Shown in pieces: positions 8,548 to 17,241 of a stretch of DNA of 64,000 nucleotides. Numbering within the stretch: the stretch's first letter is position 1; the number at the start of each line of letters is the position of its first letter. The position numbers and the translations under genes were made by a program. The stretch comes from Castellaniella sp034674885 (lineage in GTDB: Bacteria > Pseudomonadota > Gammaproteobacteria > Burkholderiales > Burkholderiaceae_B). The notes under the pieces were generated by a model that saw only the letters and a list, made by a program, of their open reading frames with translations, was not told where the DNA came from and did no database searches. The stretch covers positions 1 to 64,000 of the forward strand of contig NZ_JAUCDS010000009.1 in the NCBI RefSeq assembly GCF_034674885.1, written 5' to 3'.

Positions 8548-8577
8548 ATTATAGGACGATTTATTCGGCTTTGTCTA
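8548..8577 (-). promoter_or_regulatory. Promoter of the rpmI-rplT-pheST operon with long leader
   Basis: On the minus strand TAGACA (8577-8572) and a perfect TATAAT (8553-8548) are separated by 18 bases. The -35 and part of the spacer lie inside the last codons of ubiK. Transcription would begin near 8541 and give a leader of about 170 bases before rpmI (8372-8541), which encodes nothing recognisable. A leader of this size would suit L20 autoregulation; the RNA fold itself was not computed. Confidence 0.75.
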
Positions 8578-8809
8578 ATTGTTGTTCCAGTGTCTGCACC
8601 CGGGCCTCCAGGGCCTGGACCCGTTCCAGCGCTCGGGCCAGCAGGTCCGCCTGCACGTCGAACTCTTCCCGGGTAATCAGGTCCATGCGGGCAAAGGTCT
8701 GCGCCATCAGGGCCTTCATGTTGCGTTCGATATCGGCGGCCGGGGTCTTGGCCAGCAAATCGGACATGTTCTTCTGGAAATCATCGAACCATTGATTGGG
8801 GGCGATCAT
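8561..8809 (-). CDS. ubiK: Ubiquinone biosynthesis accessory factor UbiK (YqiC family)
   Basis: 82 residues, close to the family's usual 80-100. The C-terminal half (about 45-80, with ARALERVQALEARVQTLEQQ) is a predicted coiled coil, preceded by an amphipathic N-terminal helix. UbiK supports the late, oxygen-dependent ubiquinone assembly complex with UbiJ. It sits 39 bases after comM and is probably co-transcribed with it. Its 3-prime end hosts the rpmI promoter. Confidence 0.85.
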   Translation of the reverse strand: MIAPNQWFDDFQKNMSDLLAKTPAADIERNMKALMAQTFARMDLITREEFDVQADLLARALERVQALEARVQTLEQQLDKAE

Positions 8810-8848
8810 CGCGGCCTCCTGCTGCAGGGAAAAGCCTATTTTACCGGT

Positions 8849-10363
8849 TCAGGACGCCGGGCCGGCATCTGGCCGGAACTGGATTGCCTGCGCCAGCGCC
8901 GCCACACCGACCCTGGACTCTCCCTGCAGATCCGCCAGGGTGCGCGCCACCCGCAACACCCGCTGGGTCGCCCGGGCCGACCAGCCCCAGGCTTCGACCG
9001 TTCGGGCCAACAAGGCCTGGCCGGCGACATCCAGATCGGCATGCCTGGCCAGCGCGGGCGCATCCAGATGGGCATTGAGGCAACCCTGGCGGCCCAGCTG
9101 GCGGGCGCGGGCCGCAGTTACCCTGGGGCGGATCTGGGCCGAAGGTTCCCCCATCGGCGTTTTGTGCCAGGCGCCCTCGACGGACAGAGCGACGTGCAGA
9201 TCGATGCGGTCGAGCAGCGGCCCAGACACTTGCGACCGATAGCGCGCGACTCGTTCCTGAGGGCAGCGACATACCTGACGCGGATGCCCCAGCCAGCCGC
9301 AGGGGCACGGGTTCATCGCCGCCACCAGTTGAAAACGCGCTGGAAAGTGACAGCTGCCCGCCGCTCGCGCCACCGTCACCTGGCCAGTTTCCAGCGGCTC
9401 GCGCAAGGCCTCCAGCGCTCGACGCTCGAATTCCGGCAGCTCATCCAGGAACAACACGCCGTGATGTGCCAGGCTGATCTCGCCGGGCCGGGGGTAGGCA
9501 CCCCCGCCCACCAACGCGGATCGCGAAGCGCCATGATGAGGCGCCCTGAAGGGCGGCGTGCCCGGCAGGGCCCGCAAGGGCTGCACCAGGCCCTGGACGG
9601 CAGCGACTTCCAGGGCTTCACGCTGCGTCAGGGGCGGCAACAAGCCGGGCAGGCGCTGGGCCAGCATGCTTTTGCCCACCCCGGGCGGCCCGCTCATCAA
9701 CAGGCTGTGCCCCCCTGCAGCCGCGATTTCCAGCGCCCGGCGGGCCAGCGCCTGGCCTCTCACATCGCCCAGGCACGGAGCCCGGTCCACTTCGTCCTGC
9801 AGCGGCGCCGGCATCGCGCACGGCAGAGGACTGTGGCCCGCAAAATGCGCCACGACCTCGTCCAGGCTGCCGGCCGCCAGTACCCGCAACCCAGGCACCA
9901 GGGCGGCAATCCCCGCAGCGGGCGGCGCCATGACGAGGATCGCCTGCGGATCGTCCTGCGCCACCGCCAGGGCAATTGCCAGAGCGGAGTCGGCAGGCAC
10001 CAGGGCTCCCGTCAGCGACAACTCGCCGGCCAGCACATAGTGGCGCACGTCCGGGCTGCCGCCCTGCCCGTCGGCAACCTGCCCCGAGGCCAGCAGCACA
10101 CCCAGGGCGATGGGCAGATCGAAGCGCCCGGAATCCTTCGGCAGGTCTGCCGGAGCCAGATTGGCGGTGATCCGCCCGGCGGGAAAATCGAAGCCACAAC
10201 TGAGTATGGCGGAGCGCACCCGCTCGCGGCTCTCGCGCACACCGACGCCGGGCAGCCCTACCAGGGAAAAAGCCGGCAGGCCGCTGCCCACGTGAACCTC
10301 GACCTGGACCTGCCGGGCCTGCAGGCCAAACACGGCCCGACTGGCCAGCACTGCAAGCGACAT
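8849..10363 (-). CDS. comM: YifB/ComM family Mg-chelatase-like AAA+ ATPase
   Basis: 504 residues from ATG 10363 (MSLAVLASRAVFGLQARQVQ), with GGGGA upstream. An N-terminal ChlI/LonC-like fold (about 1-170) is followed by a Mg-chelatase AAA+ core with Walker A GPPGVGKSML and Walker B LFLDELPEFE, and a C-terminal ChlI-type domain with CPCGW and QVCRCPQE cysteines. ComM is a hexameric helicase promoting branch migration in natural transformation. Its presence does not itself show competence. Confidence 0.93.
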   Translation of the reverse strand: MSLAVLASRAVFGLQARQVQVEVHVGSGLPAFSLVGLPGVGVRESRERVRSAILSCGFDFPAGRITANLAPADLPKDSGRFDLPIALGVLLASGQVADGQGGSPDVRHYVLAGELSLTGALVPADSALAIALAVAQDDPQAILVMAPPAAGIAALVPGLRVLAAGSLDEVVAHFAGHSPLPCAMPAPLQDEVDRAPCLGDVRGQALARRALEIAAAGGHSLLMSGPPGVGKSMLAQRLPGLLPPLTQREALEVAAVQGLVQPLRALPGTPPFRAPHHGASRSALVGGGAYPRPGEISLAHHGVLFLDELPEFERRALEALREPLETGQVTVARAAGSCHFPARFQLVAAMNPCPCGWLGHPRQVCRCPQERVARYRSQVSGPLLDRIDLHVALSVEGAWHKTPMGEPSAQIRPRVTAARARQLGRQGCLNAHLDAPALARHADLDVAGQALLARTVEAWGWSARATQRVLRVARTLADLQGESRVGVAALAQAIQFRPDAGPAS

Positions 10364-10416
10364 GTCGTTTCCCCACATCAATGGATCTGCATTGCACTAT
10401 ACGGGGCGGACATAGG

Positions 10417-10442
10417 AAAAAGGGCGCGAATGCGCCCTTTTT
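10417..10442 (-). terminator. Rho-independent terminator after the lipoprotein gene
   Basis: The symmetrical hairpin AAAAAGGGCGC-GAAT-GCGCCCTTTTT has an 11-bp stem and a 4-base loop. On the minus strand it lies 34 bases after the lipoprotein stop and ends in a T run. It separates the lipoprotein gene from comM. Confidence 0.88.
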
Positions 10443-10475
10443 GTCATCCCCTCGCGAGGCGAGGGAGCCGACGGT

Positions 10476-10832
10476 TTACTTGCTGCCGTTGCCCACGGCA
10501 TTCTGGATGGCGGCATCCGCCTTGGCGGCGCCTTCCTTCACCGACTCGCGCGCGCTGTCAGCGGCCTCGCCTGCCTTGGTGGCCAGCTCGCCAGCCTTGT
10601 CCTTGGCGGCTTCGGCGGATTCCTTGATCTTGTCCTGCATGGATTGCTGGTCGGCCTGCGGCGCTGCCGACTGGTCTTGAGCCGCCGGGGGAACCGGAGC
10701 CGGGGTGGGAGTCGTCGAGGGGGCGGGAGCAGCCGGCGGAGCAGCAGGCTCTTCGCTCTTGGAGCAAGCCGCCAGCAGGCCCAGAGAGGCCACTACAGCG
10801 GCCATCGTCAGCGTTTTGCGCATCGTGTTCAT
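10476..10832 (-). CDS. Small Ala/Pro-rich lipoprotein with amphipathic repeats
   Basis: 118 residues. A lipoprotein signal ends in the lipobox LLAAC at about residue 23. A Pro/Ala/Thr-rich linker follows (about 27-60), then Ala/Lys/Glu/Asp-rich helices with 11-residue-like periodicity (DKIKESAEAAKDKAGELATK). The helical part resembles YtfJ/CsbD- or LEA-type stress proteins, but I cannot name a family. Lipidation and envelope location are well supported. It is a single-gene unit with its own promoter and terminator. Confidence 0.7.
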   Translation of the reverse strand: MNTMRKTLTMAAVVASLGLLAACSKSEEPAAPPAAPAPSTTPTPAPVPPAAQDQSAAPQADQQSMQDKIKESAEAAKDKAGELATKAGEAADSARESVKEGAAKADAAIQNAVGNGSK

Positions 10833-10914
10833 GATCTTCCCTATTCAAAATTCCGCTTGCAGTACATCGCGGATCATTCTCGAAGGCCGGTTTGTGAGAA
10901 CCGGGTTGGTTACA

Positions 10915-10947
10915 ATTCTAGCGGTCCGGCCCACAGGGTAAACCCTG
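10915..10947 (-). promoter_or_regulatory. Candidate promoter with overlapping palindrome upstream of the lipoprotein gene
   Basis: On the minus strand TTTACC (10942-10937) and TAGAAT (10920-10915) are 16 bases apart. The palindrome CAGGGTAAACCCTG (10934-10947) covers the -35 box, as a repressor operator would. No regulator can be named. Confidence 0.45.
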
Positions 10948-11149
10948 ACATGTAAAGACTGATTTCAGTCGCGCCGGCAGCATCCGATTGCCCATTGGCG
11001 CAGGTCCCAGGGAGAATCCGTCACTGCAACGGAGAACCGCTACGCCGCCGGTTCTACAACTCGACACAAAACACAAGGCGTCCCGCACGTTTTCGTCATC
11101 GAATCACGACCGGCCACCTGCCCCAGCCTGGGGCGCCGCACCGCAGGAT

Positions 11150-11166
11150 TGCGCCAAGATGGGGCG
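11150..11166 (+). promoter_or_regulatory. Possible NtrC-binding site
   Basis: TGCGCCAAGATGGGGCG matches 9 of 12 conserved positions of the NtrC consensus TGCACC-N5-GGTGCA. Its centre lies about 77 bases upstream of the expected glnK start, a suitable enhancer distance. The match is imperfect. Confidence 0.4.
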
Positions 11167-11208
11167 CCATCCCCTCATGCGTCCCCGAACGACAGGCCTG
11201 CACCCACC

Positions 11209-11224
11209 TGGCACGGCTTTTGCT
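11209..11224 (+). promoter_or_regulatory. Sigma-54 promoter of glnK-amtB
   Basis: TGGCACGGCTTTTGCT fits the -24/-12 consensus TGGCACG-N4-TTGCW at every conserved base. Transcription would start near 11235, about 27 bases before the glnK ATG. Such promoters at glnK-amtB are activated by NtrC under nitrogen limitation. Confidence 0.92.
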
Positions 11225-11261
11225 AAGAGTGTTCTGCATCCCGCTTCAACAAGGAACGCTC

Positions 11262-11600
11262 ATGAAACTCATCACCGCCATCATCAAGCCGTTCAAACTG
11301 GACGAAGTGCATGCTGCGCTCGTCGCATCCGGCATCCAGGGCATGACGGTCACGGAGGCACGCGGTTTCGGCCGCCAGAAAGGCCATACGGAACTGTACC
11401 GAGGCGCCGAATACCAGGTGGATTTTCTGCCCAAGCTGCAGGTCCAGGTCGCGGTACCCGACGACTGGGTGGAACTGACGCTGGAATGTCTGTGCCAGGC
11501 CGCTCACACCGGCAAGATCGGCGACGGGAAAGTCTTTGTCTCTCCGCTGGACCAGGCCGTGCGCATCCGCACCGGCGAAACCGGCGATGCCGCCCTTTGA
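11262..11600 (+). CDS. glnK: PII nitrogen regulatory protein
   Basis: 112 residues, the exact PII length. The T-loop carries Tyr51 (RGAEYQVDFLPK), the uridylylation site, and the B-loop TGKIGDGKVF is intact. PII trimers bind 2-oxoglutarate and ATP/ADP and block the AmtB channel under nitrogen sufficiency. Its location directly before amtB and its sigma-54 promoter make it GlnK rather than GlnB. The start ATG follows AAGGAA. Confidence 0.96.
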   Translation: MKLITAIIKPFKLDEVHAALVASGIQGMTVTEARGFGRQKGHTELYRGAEYQVDFLPKLQVQVAVPDDWVELTLECLCQAAHTGKIGDGKVFVSPLDQAVRIRTGETGDAAL

Positions 11601-11617
11601 ATACAGGAGCCCCAATC

Positions 11618-12847
11618 ATGGATAAAGCCGACGTCGTCTGGATGATGGCATCCACCCTGCTGGTCTGGCTGATGTGCGTGCCCGGACTGGCGCTCTTCTA
11701 CGGCGGCCTGGCCCGAGGACGCCATGTGCTGTCCGTCATGAGCCAGACGCTGGCAGTCTGCGCCCTGGCCGTGATGCTGTGGTTTCTGTACGGCTATTCC
11801 CTGACGTTCTCGCCCGGTTTCGGCGGACTGGGGGGCTGGTCACGCCTGGGCCTGGCAGGCCTCTACCAACCTGGCGCCACGGTCACTCTCCCCCTGCTGG
11901 GGACGATCCCCGAACTGCTGTTCGCCCTGTTCCAGGCCACTTTCGCCGCCATCACCTGCGGGCTCATCACCGGCAGCATCGCCGAACGGGCGCGGTTCGG
12001 TGCGGTGTTGTGCTTCGCCGGCCTGTGGTTCACCCTGGGGTACCTGCCCATCGCCCACATGGTCTGGGCGGCAGACGGCTGGCTGCACCTGCGAGGGGCA
12101 TTGGACTTCGCAGGCGGCACCGTGGTCCACATCAGCGCCGGCGTAGCCGGCCTGGTCGCAGCCCGTTACCTGGGGCCGCGCCGGGGATATGGCCGCCAGG
12201 CCATGCCGCCGCACAACCTGCCCCTGAATCTGGTGGGCGCAGCCCTGCTCTGGGTCGGCTGGTTCGGCTTCAACGGCGGGTCGGCCCTGGCCGCCAACGA
12301 GCAAGCAGTGCTGGCGCTGGCCAACACCCTGCTGGCCGCCGTCAGCGGCATCCTGGCCTGGGCGCTGGCGGAACGCCTGCTCAAGGGCAAGGCGTCCTTG
12401 CTGGGCGCGGTGTCCGGCGCCATTGCCGGCCTGGTGGGCATCACGCCGGCCGCCGGCCTGGTGGCGCCCGGCGCCGCCCCCCTGATCGGCGCGCTGGCCG
12501 CCTGGGCGGCGCTGTACGGCGTCAATGGGCTGAAACGGCGCCTGGGAGTCGACGACGCCTTCGATGTATTCGGGATCCACGGAGTGGGCGGCATCGTCGG
12601 TGCGCTTCTGACGGGCGTGTTCTACTCTGGCAGCCTGGGCGGGCCCGGCCCCACAGGCTGGAGCGCCCTGCTCTGGCAAACCTGGCTGCAGGCCGAGGCC
12701 GTTCTGGTCAGCGTGCTCTGGGCGGGCCTGACGGCCGCGCTGTCGGTCTGGTCAGCCGACCGCCTGATCGGGCTGCGCGCCAGCAGCGAACAAGAAAGCC
12801 AGGGCCTGGATCAGGTGGACCACGGCGAAACTGCCTACCCGGCCTGA
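11618..12847 (+). CDS. amtB: Ammonium transporter AmtB
   Basis: 409 residues with about 11 membrane helices. The twin-histidine pore motifs are present in GTVVHISAGVAGLVA and DVFGIHGVGGIVGALL. The family signature FYGGLARGRHVLSVMSQ lies near the N-terminus. No cleavable signal peptide is seen, unlike E. coli AmtB; the protein starts almost directly with helix 1. It lies 17 bases after glnK and is co-transcribed with it. It ends nine bases before the convergent diguanylate cyclase gene. Confidence 0.96.
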   Translation: MDKADVVWMMASTLLVWLMCVPGLALFYGGLARGRHVLSVMSQTLAVCALAVMLWFLYGYSLTFSPGFGGLGGWSRLGLAGLYQPGATVTLPLLGTIPELLFALFQATFAAITCGLITGSIAERARFGAVLCFAGLWFTLGYLPIAHMVWAADGWLHLRGALDFAGGTVVHISAGVAGLVAARYLGPRRGYGRQAMPPHNLPLNLVGAALLWVGWFGFNGGSALAANEQAVLALANTLLAAVSGILAWALAERLLKGKASLLGAVSGAIAGLVGITPAAGLVAPGAAPLIGALAAWAALYGVNGLKRRLGVDDAFDVFGIHGVGGIVGALLTGVFYSGSLGGPGPTGWSALLWQTWLQAEAVLVSVLWAGLTAALSVWSADRLIGLRASSEQESQGLDQVDHGETAYPA

Positions 12848-12855
12848 GGCGAACA

Positions 12856-14628
12856 CTACTGCGGCTCGGCGATTGGATCGCCGGGCTGCAGCGTGTGCAG
12901 CAGATCACGGCGCAACAAGGCCGTCTCCTGCATGTCCGGCGAAAACAGGCAGTATTGGCTCCTGCCCATTTCTTTGGCCGCATACATCGCCAGATCAGCA
13001 TGCCGGAGCAAGGTCATGGCATCGCCTGCATCGCGCGGATGAAACGTCACGCCGACGCTGGCTGAAATGGATGCGATATTGCCCCCCAGCACATAGGGCT
13101 GTCCGATGGCTTCGAGTATTTTCCGGCAGATCGGCCGCACGCCTTCCGGATCGCCCAGCCCTCGGATGATCAGGGTGAACTCGTCACCACCCAGGCGGGC
13201 CACCAGATCGGATTCGCGCACGCACCCCGTCAGGCGCCGGGACACCTGGCGCAGCAATTCGTCGCCCTCGTCGTGACCGAAGGTGTCGTTGATCTCCTTG
13301 AACAGATCCAGGTCCAGGAAAATCAAGGCGAAAGGCGGACCACCGTCGCCCGACTCATCGATACACTGCTGCAGGCTGGCCTGGAACATCTGCCGATTGG
13401 GCAACTGCGTCAGATGGTCGTAATGGGCCTGGTGCCAGATCATGGCCTCGCGGCGACGCTTTTCCGTCACATCGGAAAACAGGCCCACGCGGCAATTCAC
13501 GCTGCCGTCCGCGTTGTACGAGGTATTGATCGTCAGGCGCTCGACGAACTCCTCGCCGGATCTGCGTCGATTCCAGATATCGCCGCTCCAGCGACCGGTG
13601 CTCATCAGGCCGTGCCACATGCCCTGGTAGAAATCCCGGCCGTGGCGCCCCGAACTGAGCACGTTCAGGCGCTTGCCCACGATATCGATCGCTTCATAGC
13701 CTGTGATGATCGTGAAAGCCGGATTGATGTTGCGGACATAGCCATCGGCGTCCGTGACCACCATGGCCTCGCTGGTGTGCTCGTACACCAGCGCCGCCTG
13801 TTGCAGTGACACCCGCTCTCGGGCGATTTCGGTCAGCAGGTGTTCGATGTGTTCGGCAGATTCATCCAGCGCCTGTCCCAGGCGCCCCAATTCGTCACGG
13901 CGTCGCAGGCCGGAGCGCGCCGTGAAATTGCCCGACGCCAGTTCCTGGCATTGCCTTACCAGGAAGCGGATCGGGCGCAGCACCTGGCGAGACACCAGCG
14001 CATAGGCCAGCAGCAGCAGGCAAAGATCCAGCACGAACAAGGCATACGAACTGTGCAGGGCCCGCTGCTGGACATCGCGCGCATGCCGGACCAGGGAATC
14101 CAGCAGCGCCTCCGCACTGCCCAGCAATTGATCACCGGCCGCCAGCAGCGGTTCAGGATCCCGGACCATGGCTGCCTGCGCCGCAGGCAGCATCTTGGCA
14201 CCCGGCGTGATGGAGGCGATCAGTTCCTGATAGACCTGCCAGTCGTGCCCCACGGCAGCCAGTTGCCGCGCCTGCGACAGCCTCACCTGCGGTACGGTCA
14301 GGCCATACGCCTGACCGCCGGACATCAAGGCGTGATAGGCCTGGTTGAACATATCCCGATGTTGCTGCAGGCGGCTGACGTGCGATTCCGGCGCTGCAGC
14401 GCCGGCGAGCGCCTCCAGGGTGATTCGCTGGCTGAGCATGCGCATCTTGCCCGCCACGTTGACCGCCACGGCCAGGCCGTCCGACTCGTGCAGCAGGGAC
14501 CGGACCACGACGATATTGCCAACGGCCAGCAACACCACCAGCACGAAGGACAGGATGACCTTCTGCTTGAGCGTCCGGGGCCAGGGAAAATCTGGCAGCT
14601 GGCGTTTCGCCGGTGTAGAAGCAGTCAT
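12856..14628 (-). CDS. Membrane-bound PAS-GGDEF diguanylate cyclase
   Basis: 590 residues from ATG 14628. A membrane helix at about 23-43 is followed by a periplasmic PilJ/NarX-like sensor (about 50-190, with KMRMLSQRIT), a second helix at about 196-216, HAMP (about 216-270), PAS (about 280-390) and GGDEF (about 400-585). The active-site motif GGDEF is intact at 480-484 and an RxxD inhibitory site (RESD, 471-474) lies five residues before it, so cyclic di-GMP synthesis with product inhibition is likely. There is no EAL domain. It lies 118 bases after ptsI. Confidence 0.92.
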   Translation of the reverse strand: MTASTPAKRQLPDFPWPRTLKQKVILSFVLVVLLAVGNIVVVRSLLHESDGLAVAVNVAGKMRMLSQRITLEALAGAAAPESHVSRLQQHRDMFNQAYHALMSGGQAYGLTVPQVRLSQARQLAAVGHDWQVYQELIASITPGAKMLPAAQAAMVRDPEPLLAAGDQLLGSAEALLDSLVRHARDVQQRALHSSYALFVLDLCLLLLAYALVSRQVLRPIRFLVRQCQELASGNFTARSGLRRRDELGRLGQALDESAEHIEHLLTEIARERVSLQQAALVYEHTSEAMVVTDADGYVRNINPAFTIITGYEAIDIVGKRLNVLSSGRHGRDFYQGMWHGLMSTGRWSGDIWNRRRSGEEFVERLTINTSYNADGSVNCRVGLFSDVTEKRRREAMIWHQAHYDHLTQLPNRQMFQASLQQCIDESGDGGPPFALIFLDLDLFKEINDTFGHDEGDELLRQVSRRLTGCVRESDLVARLGGDEFTLIIRGLGDPEGVRPICRKILEAIGQPYVLGGNIASISASVGVTFHPRDAGDAMTLLRHADLAMYAAKEMGRSQYCLFSPDMQETALLRRDLLHTLQPGDPIAEPQ

Positions 14629-14746
14629 CGGAGCCTCGAGATCGACGGGCTGGCGGTTCAGGCCCGCAGCATGAACCCAGTGTAATGGGCCTGGTTCGAG
14701 GGAAGGATCCGAAGGCCGGCAAAACCTGCGGCAAGCTTGATCCAAA

Positions 14747-16501
14747 TCAAGCCGACAAAGCCGCCAGATCGATGCGTTCAGCGCGGTTCAGGGCCGAAGC
14801 GACCTTGACCCGCAGGGCATTGGAGTGCGCCTTGCGGATTTCCTTCTTGACGTCCAGCAGCTGTTGCGGATGCATGGAAAACCCCGTCAATCCCAGCCCG
14901 AGCAGCATGCGGGTGACCCGCACATCACCGGCCATCTCGCCGCACACCGATACGGGCTTGCCCACGCGTTCACCGACGTTGATGGTGTGGGCGATCAGGC
15001 GCAGCACGGCCGGATGCATGGGGTCGTACAGCGAAGCGACGTCCGTGTCCCCCCGGTCGATGGCCAGGACGTACTGGATCAGGTCGTTGGTGCCGATGGA
15101 CAGGAAATCCAGCGTTTCCGCGAAGGGCTCGATGGCAATTGCCATGGCGGGGATCTCGACCATGGCGCCCAGCTGCACGCAGGCCTCGTGGGCCAGCCCG
15201 GCGTCCCGCAGTTCTTCAGCCGCACGCGCCAGGGCCCGGCGGGTGGCGACGACCTCGTGCATGTGCGACACCATGGGCACCAGGATCCGGATGGGGCCAT
15301 GCGCTGCCGCCCGCAACAGCGCCCGCAGCTGAATGTTGAAGAGTTCCGGATTGGCCAGGCAGTAGCGGATGGCCCGCAGGCCCAGCGCCGGGTTGGTGGC
15401 CACGGTCGCCTCGCCATCCAGGGTCTTGTCGGCGCCGATATCCAGCGTACGGATCGTCACGGGGCGCCCCGCCATCGTGCGCACGACAGCGGCATAGGCC
15501 TCGTATTGTTCGTCTTCTCCGGGAAGCTCCGCGCGCCCCATGAACAGGAATTCGCTGCGAAACAGGCCGATGCCTTCGGCGCCCGCCGCTACGGCGTCTG
15601 CGGCTTCTTCGGGCAGCTCGATATTGGCTTCCATGCGGATCTGGATCCCGTCCAGCGTCATGGCAGGCGCGAAACGCAGCGATTTCAGTTCGTCGCGTTC
15701 ACGCAGGAATGCAGCCTGACGTTCCTGGTATTCCCTCAGGATGGCCGCCGACGGATTGACCAGCACCAGGCCCTGAATGCCGTCGACGATGAGCAGGTCG
15801 CCATCGCGCACCAGCGCCCGCACCTGGCCCATGCCGACCACGGCAGGCACGTTCATGCTGCGCGCAACAATGGCCGTATGTGAAGTCGCCCCGCCCAGAT
15901 CGGTCAGGAAGGCGCCGAATTTGCCACCTCGCAGGCGCATCATGTCGGCAGGCGAAATATCGCGCGCCACCACGATCAGGCTGCCGTCGGTGTCGACCTG
16001 ATCCAGGTCGGGCAGCCACTGCGCCGACCCCGACAGGACGCGCAGGACCCGTTCGATCACCTGGCGCACGTCGGCGCTGCGCTCGCGCAGATAGGCGTCC
16101 TCCATCAGGGCGAATTGTTCCGCCAGGGTCTGGCCCTGGGTGGTCAGGGCCCACTCGGCATTGACCTGGCGCTCGTCGATCAGCTGGCAGACGGACTGGA
16201 CCAGCATGGGGTCCTGCAGCAGCATGGCATGCACAGACAGCAACACCCCCAGTTCGCGGGGCGCGTCGTCAGGCAGGGTCTCGACCATCTGGTGCAGATC
16301 ATGGACGGCGGCGTCGACCGCCTGGCACAGGCGCCGCTTCTCGGCAACAGTGTCTTCTTCCGTGATCCGGTAGTGAGCGACTTCCAGGGCGGCAGCGCTC
16401 ATGACGACCGCATGGCCGATGGCATAGCCGCGCACGACGCCTTGTCCGAACAGGCACAAGGTGGAATGCAGGACTGTCGATGTCGAATCAGGCGCAGTCA
16501 T
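14747..16501 (-). CDS. ptsI: Phosphoenolpyruvate-protein phosphotransferase (enzyme I)
   Basis: 584 residues, the usual enzyme I length. The phosphorylated histidine is H208 in GGATSHTAIVARSMNVPAV. The C-terminal PEP-binding barrel includes the signature around LDFLSIGTNDLIQYVLAIDR. Enzyme I passes phosphate from PEP to HPr. With ptsH and an EIIA-Man protein but no sugar permease nearby, this is the regulatory type of PTS common in betaproteobacteria. The Shine-Dalgarno is weak, so coupling to ptsH translation is possible. Confidence 0.96.
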   Translation of the reverse strand: MTAPDSTSTVLHSTLCLFGQGVVRGYAIGHAVVMSAAALEVAHYRITEEDTVAEKRRLCQAVDAAVHDLHQMVETLPDDAPRELGVLLSVHAMLLQDPMLVQSVCQLIDERQVNAEWALTTQGQTLAEQFALMEDAYLRERSADVRQVIERVLRVLSGSAQWLPDLDQVDTDGSLIVVARDISPADMMRLRGGKFGAFLTDLGGATSHTAIVARSMNVPAVVGMGQVRALVRDGDLLIVDGIQGLVLVNPSAAILREYQERQAAFLRERDELKSLRFAPAMTLDGIQIRMEANIELPEEAADAVAAGAEGIGLFRSEFLFMGRAELPGEDEQYEAYAAVVRTMAGRPVTIRTLDIGADKTLDGEATVATNPALGLRAIRYCLANPELFNIQLRALLRAAAHGPIRILVPMVSHMHEVVATRRALARAAEELRDAGLAHEACVQLGAMVEIPAMAIAIEPFAETLDFLSIGTNDLIQYVLAIDRGDTDVASLYDPMHPAVLRLIAHTINVGERVGKPVSVCGEMAGDVRVTRMLLGLGLTGFSMHPQQLLDVKKEIRKAHSNALRVKVASALNRAERIDLAALSA

Positions 16502-16541
16502 GCCAGAACTTGTACAAAACGCGCGCCCGCAACCGCGTGGA

Positions 16542-16811
16542 TCATTCGGCTTCCCCGAACTTGCCGTCGAACAGAGCGCGGATGTCGCCCAGGGCCTGGT
16601 CCTCGTCGGCCCCCAGGGCCTCGATCCTGACGGTGACGCCCAGCCCGGCAGCCAGCATCATGACACCCATGATGCTCTTCGCATTGACGCGCTGCGCACC
16701 ACGGGAAATGAAGACATCGCTTTTGAAGCGGCCGGCCAATTGGGTCAGTTTCGCCGCCGCGCGGGCATGCAAGCCGAGCTTGTTGGAAATCACCAGATCG
16801 ATCATGGGCAT
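16542..16811 (-). CDS. ptsH: Phosphocarrier protein HPr
   Basis: 89 residues from ATG 16811, which has AGGAG nine bases upstream. This start places the catalytic histidine at residue 15 (LGLHARAAAKL) and the regulatory serine at residue 46 (NAKSIMGVMML), exactly as in characterised HPr proteins, and so decides against the longer frame that begins at 16853. Ser46 would be the target of HPr kinase, which is common in betaproteobacteria but not in this window. Confidence 0.97.
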   Translation of the reverse strand: MPMIDLVISNKLGLHARAAAKLTQLAGRFKSDVFISRGAQRVNAKSIMGVMMLAAGLGVTVRIEALGADEDQALGDIRALFDGKFGEAE

Positions 16812-16827
16812 GGGCAAAAACTCCTGG

Positions 16828-17241
16828 CTAGCAGTCGGGAGGGGGGTCCGCATTGACGATCCCGCGCAGCGCCCCCTGTCGCACGCGTTCGCTGAGAGAT
16901 TCCGGATTTTCCTGCTGATCGGTCAAGGCCTTGAGCACCATGCAGGCATTGGTGCCGGTCAGCAAATGAATGATATAGCCTTCTTCGAGAGCCTGGCGCA
17001 ACGCCTGGGCGGCGATGTTGAACGGCGTGGCGCCGTACAGGTCGCACAGGAGCAGGACGGGTTCCTCGGTCGGCCCCTGATGCACCCAGTCCAGCACCCG
17101 ATCGGTCTGTTCCTGAGGCGGCGCGTCGGGTGCGATGTCAAAGACCTGCAGATCGGGCACCCGGCCCAGCACGTGCTCGGCGCAGGCGGTGAATGCCGAC
17201 CCCAAAGGCTGATGCATCACCAGGGCCAGACGGGTTTTCAT
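16828..17241 (-). CDS. PTS EIIA component, mannose family
   Basis: 137 residues of the EIIA-Man fold. The phosphorylatable histidine is H10 (LALVMHQPLGSAF) and the second conserved loop is LLLCDLYGATPFNIAAQAL. No EIIB, EIIC or EIID genes accompany it, so it probably ends a regulatory phosphorelay instead of transporting sugar. It overlaps gshB by four bases, and gshB-EIIA-ptsH-ptsI look like one operon. Confidence 0.92.
   Translation of the reverse strand: MKTRLALVMHQPLGSAFTACAEHVLGRVPDLQVFDIAPDAPPQEQTDRVLDWVHQGPTEEPVLLLCDLYGATPFNIAAQALRQALEEGYIIHLLTGTNACMVLKALTDQQENPESLSERVRQGALRGIVNADPPPDC

Larger units (their letters stand above)
10833..11261. other. 429-bp divergent intergenic region, lipoprotein gene / glnK
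   Basis: No gene is seen here. The left part holds the lipoprotein promoter and palindrome. The right part holds a sigma-54 promoter (11209-11224) and a possible NtrC site. The stretch from about 10950 to 11145 shows nothing I can assign. Confidence 0.7.

Noticed and set aside
16542..16853. Longer ptsH beginning at 16853
   Set aside because: It would overlap the EIIA gene and shift the catalytic His from 15 to 29; ATG 16811 has the ribosome site.
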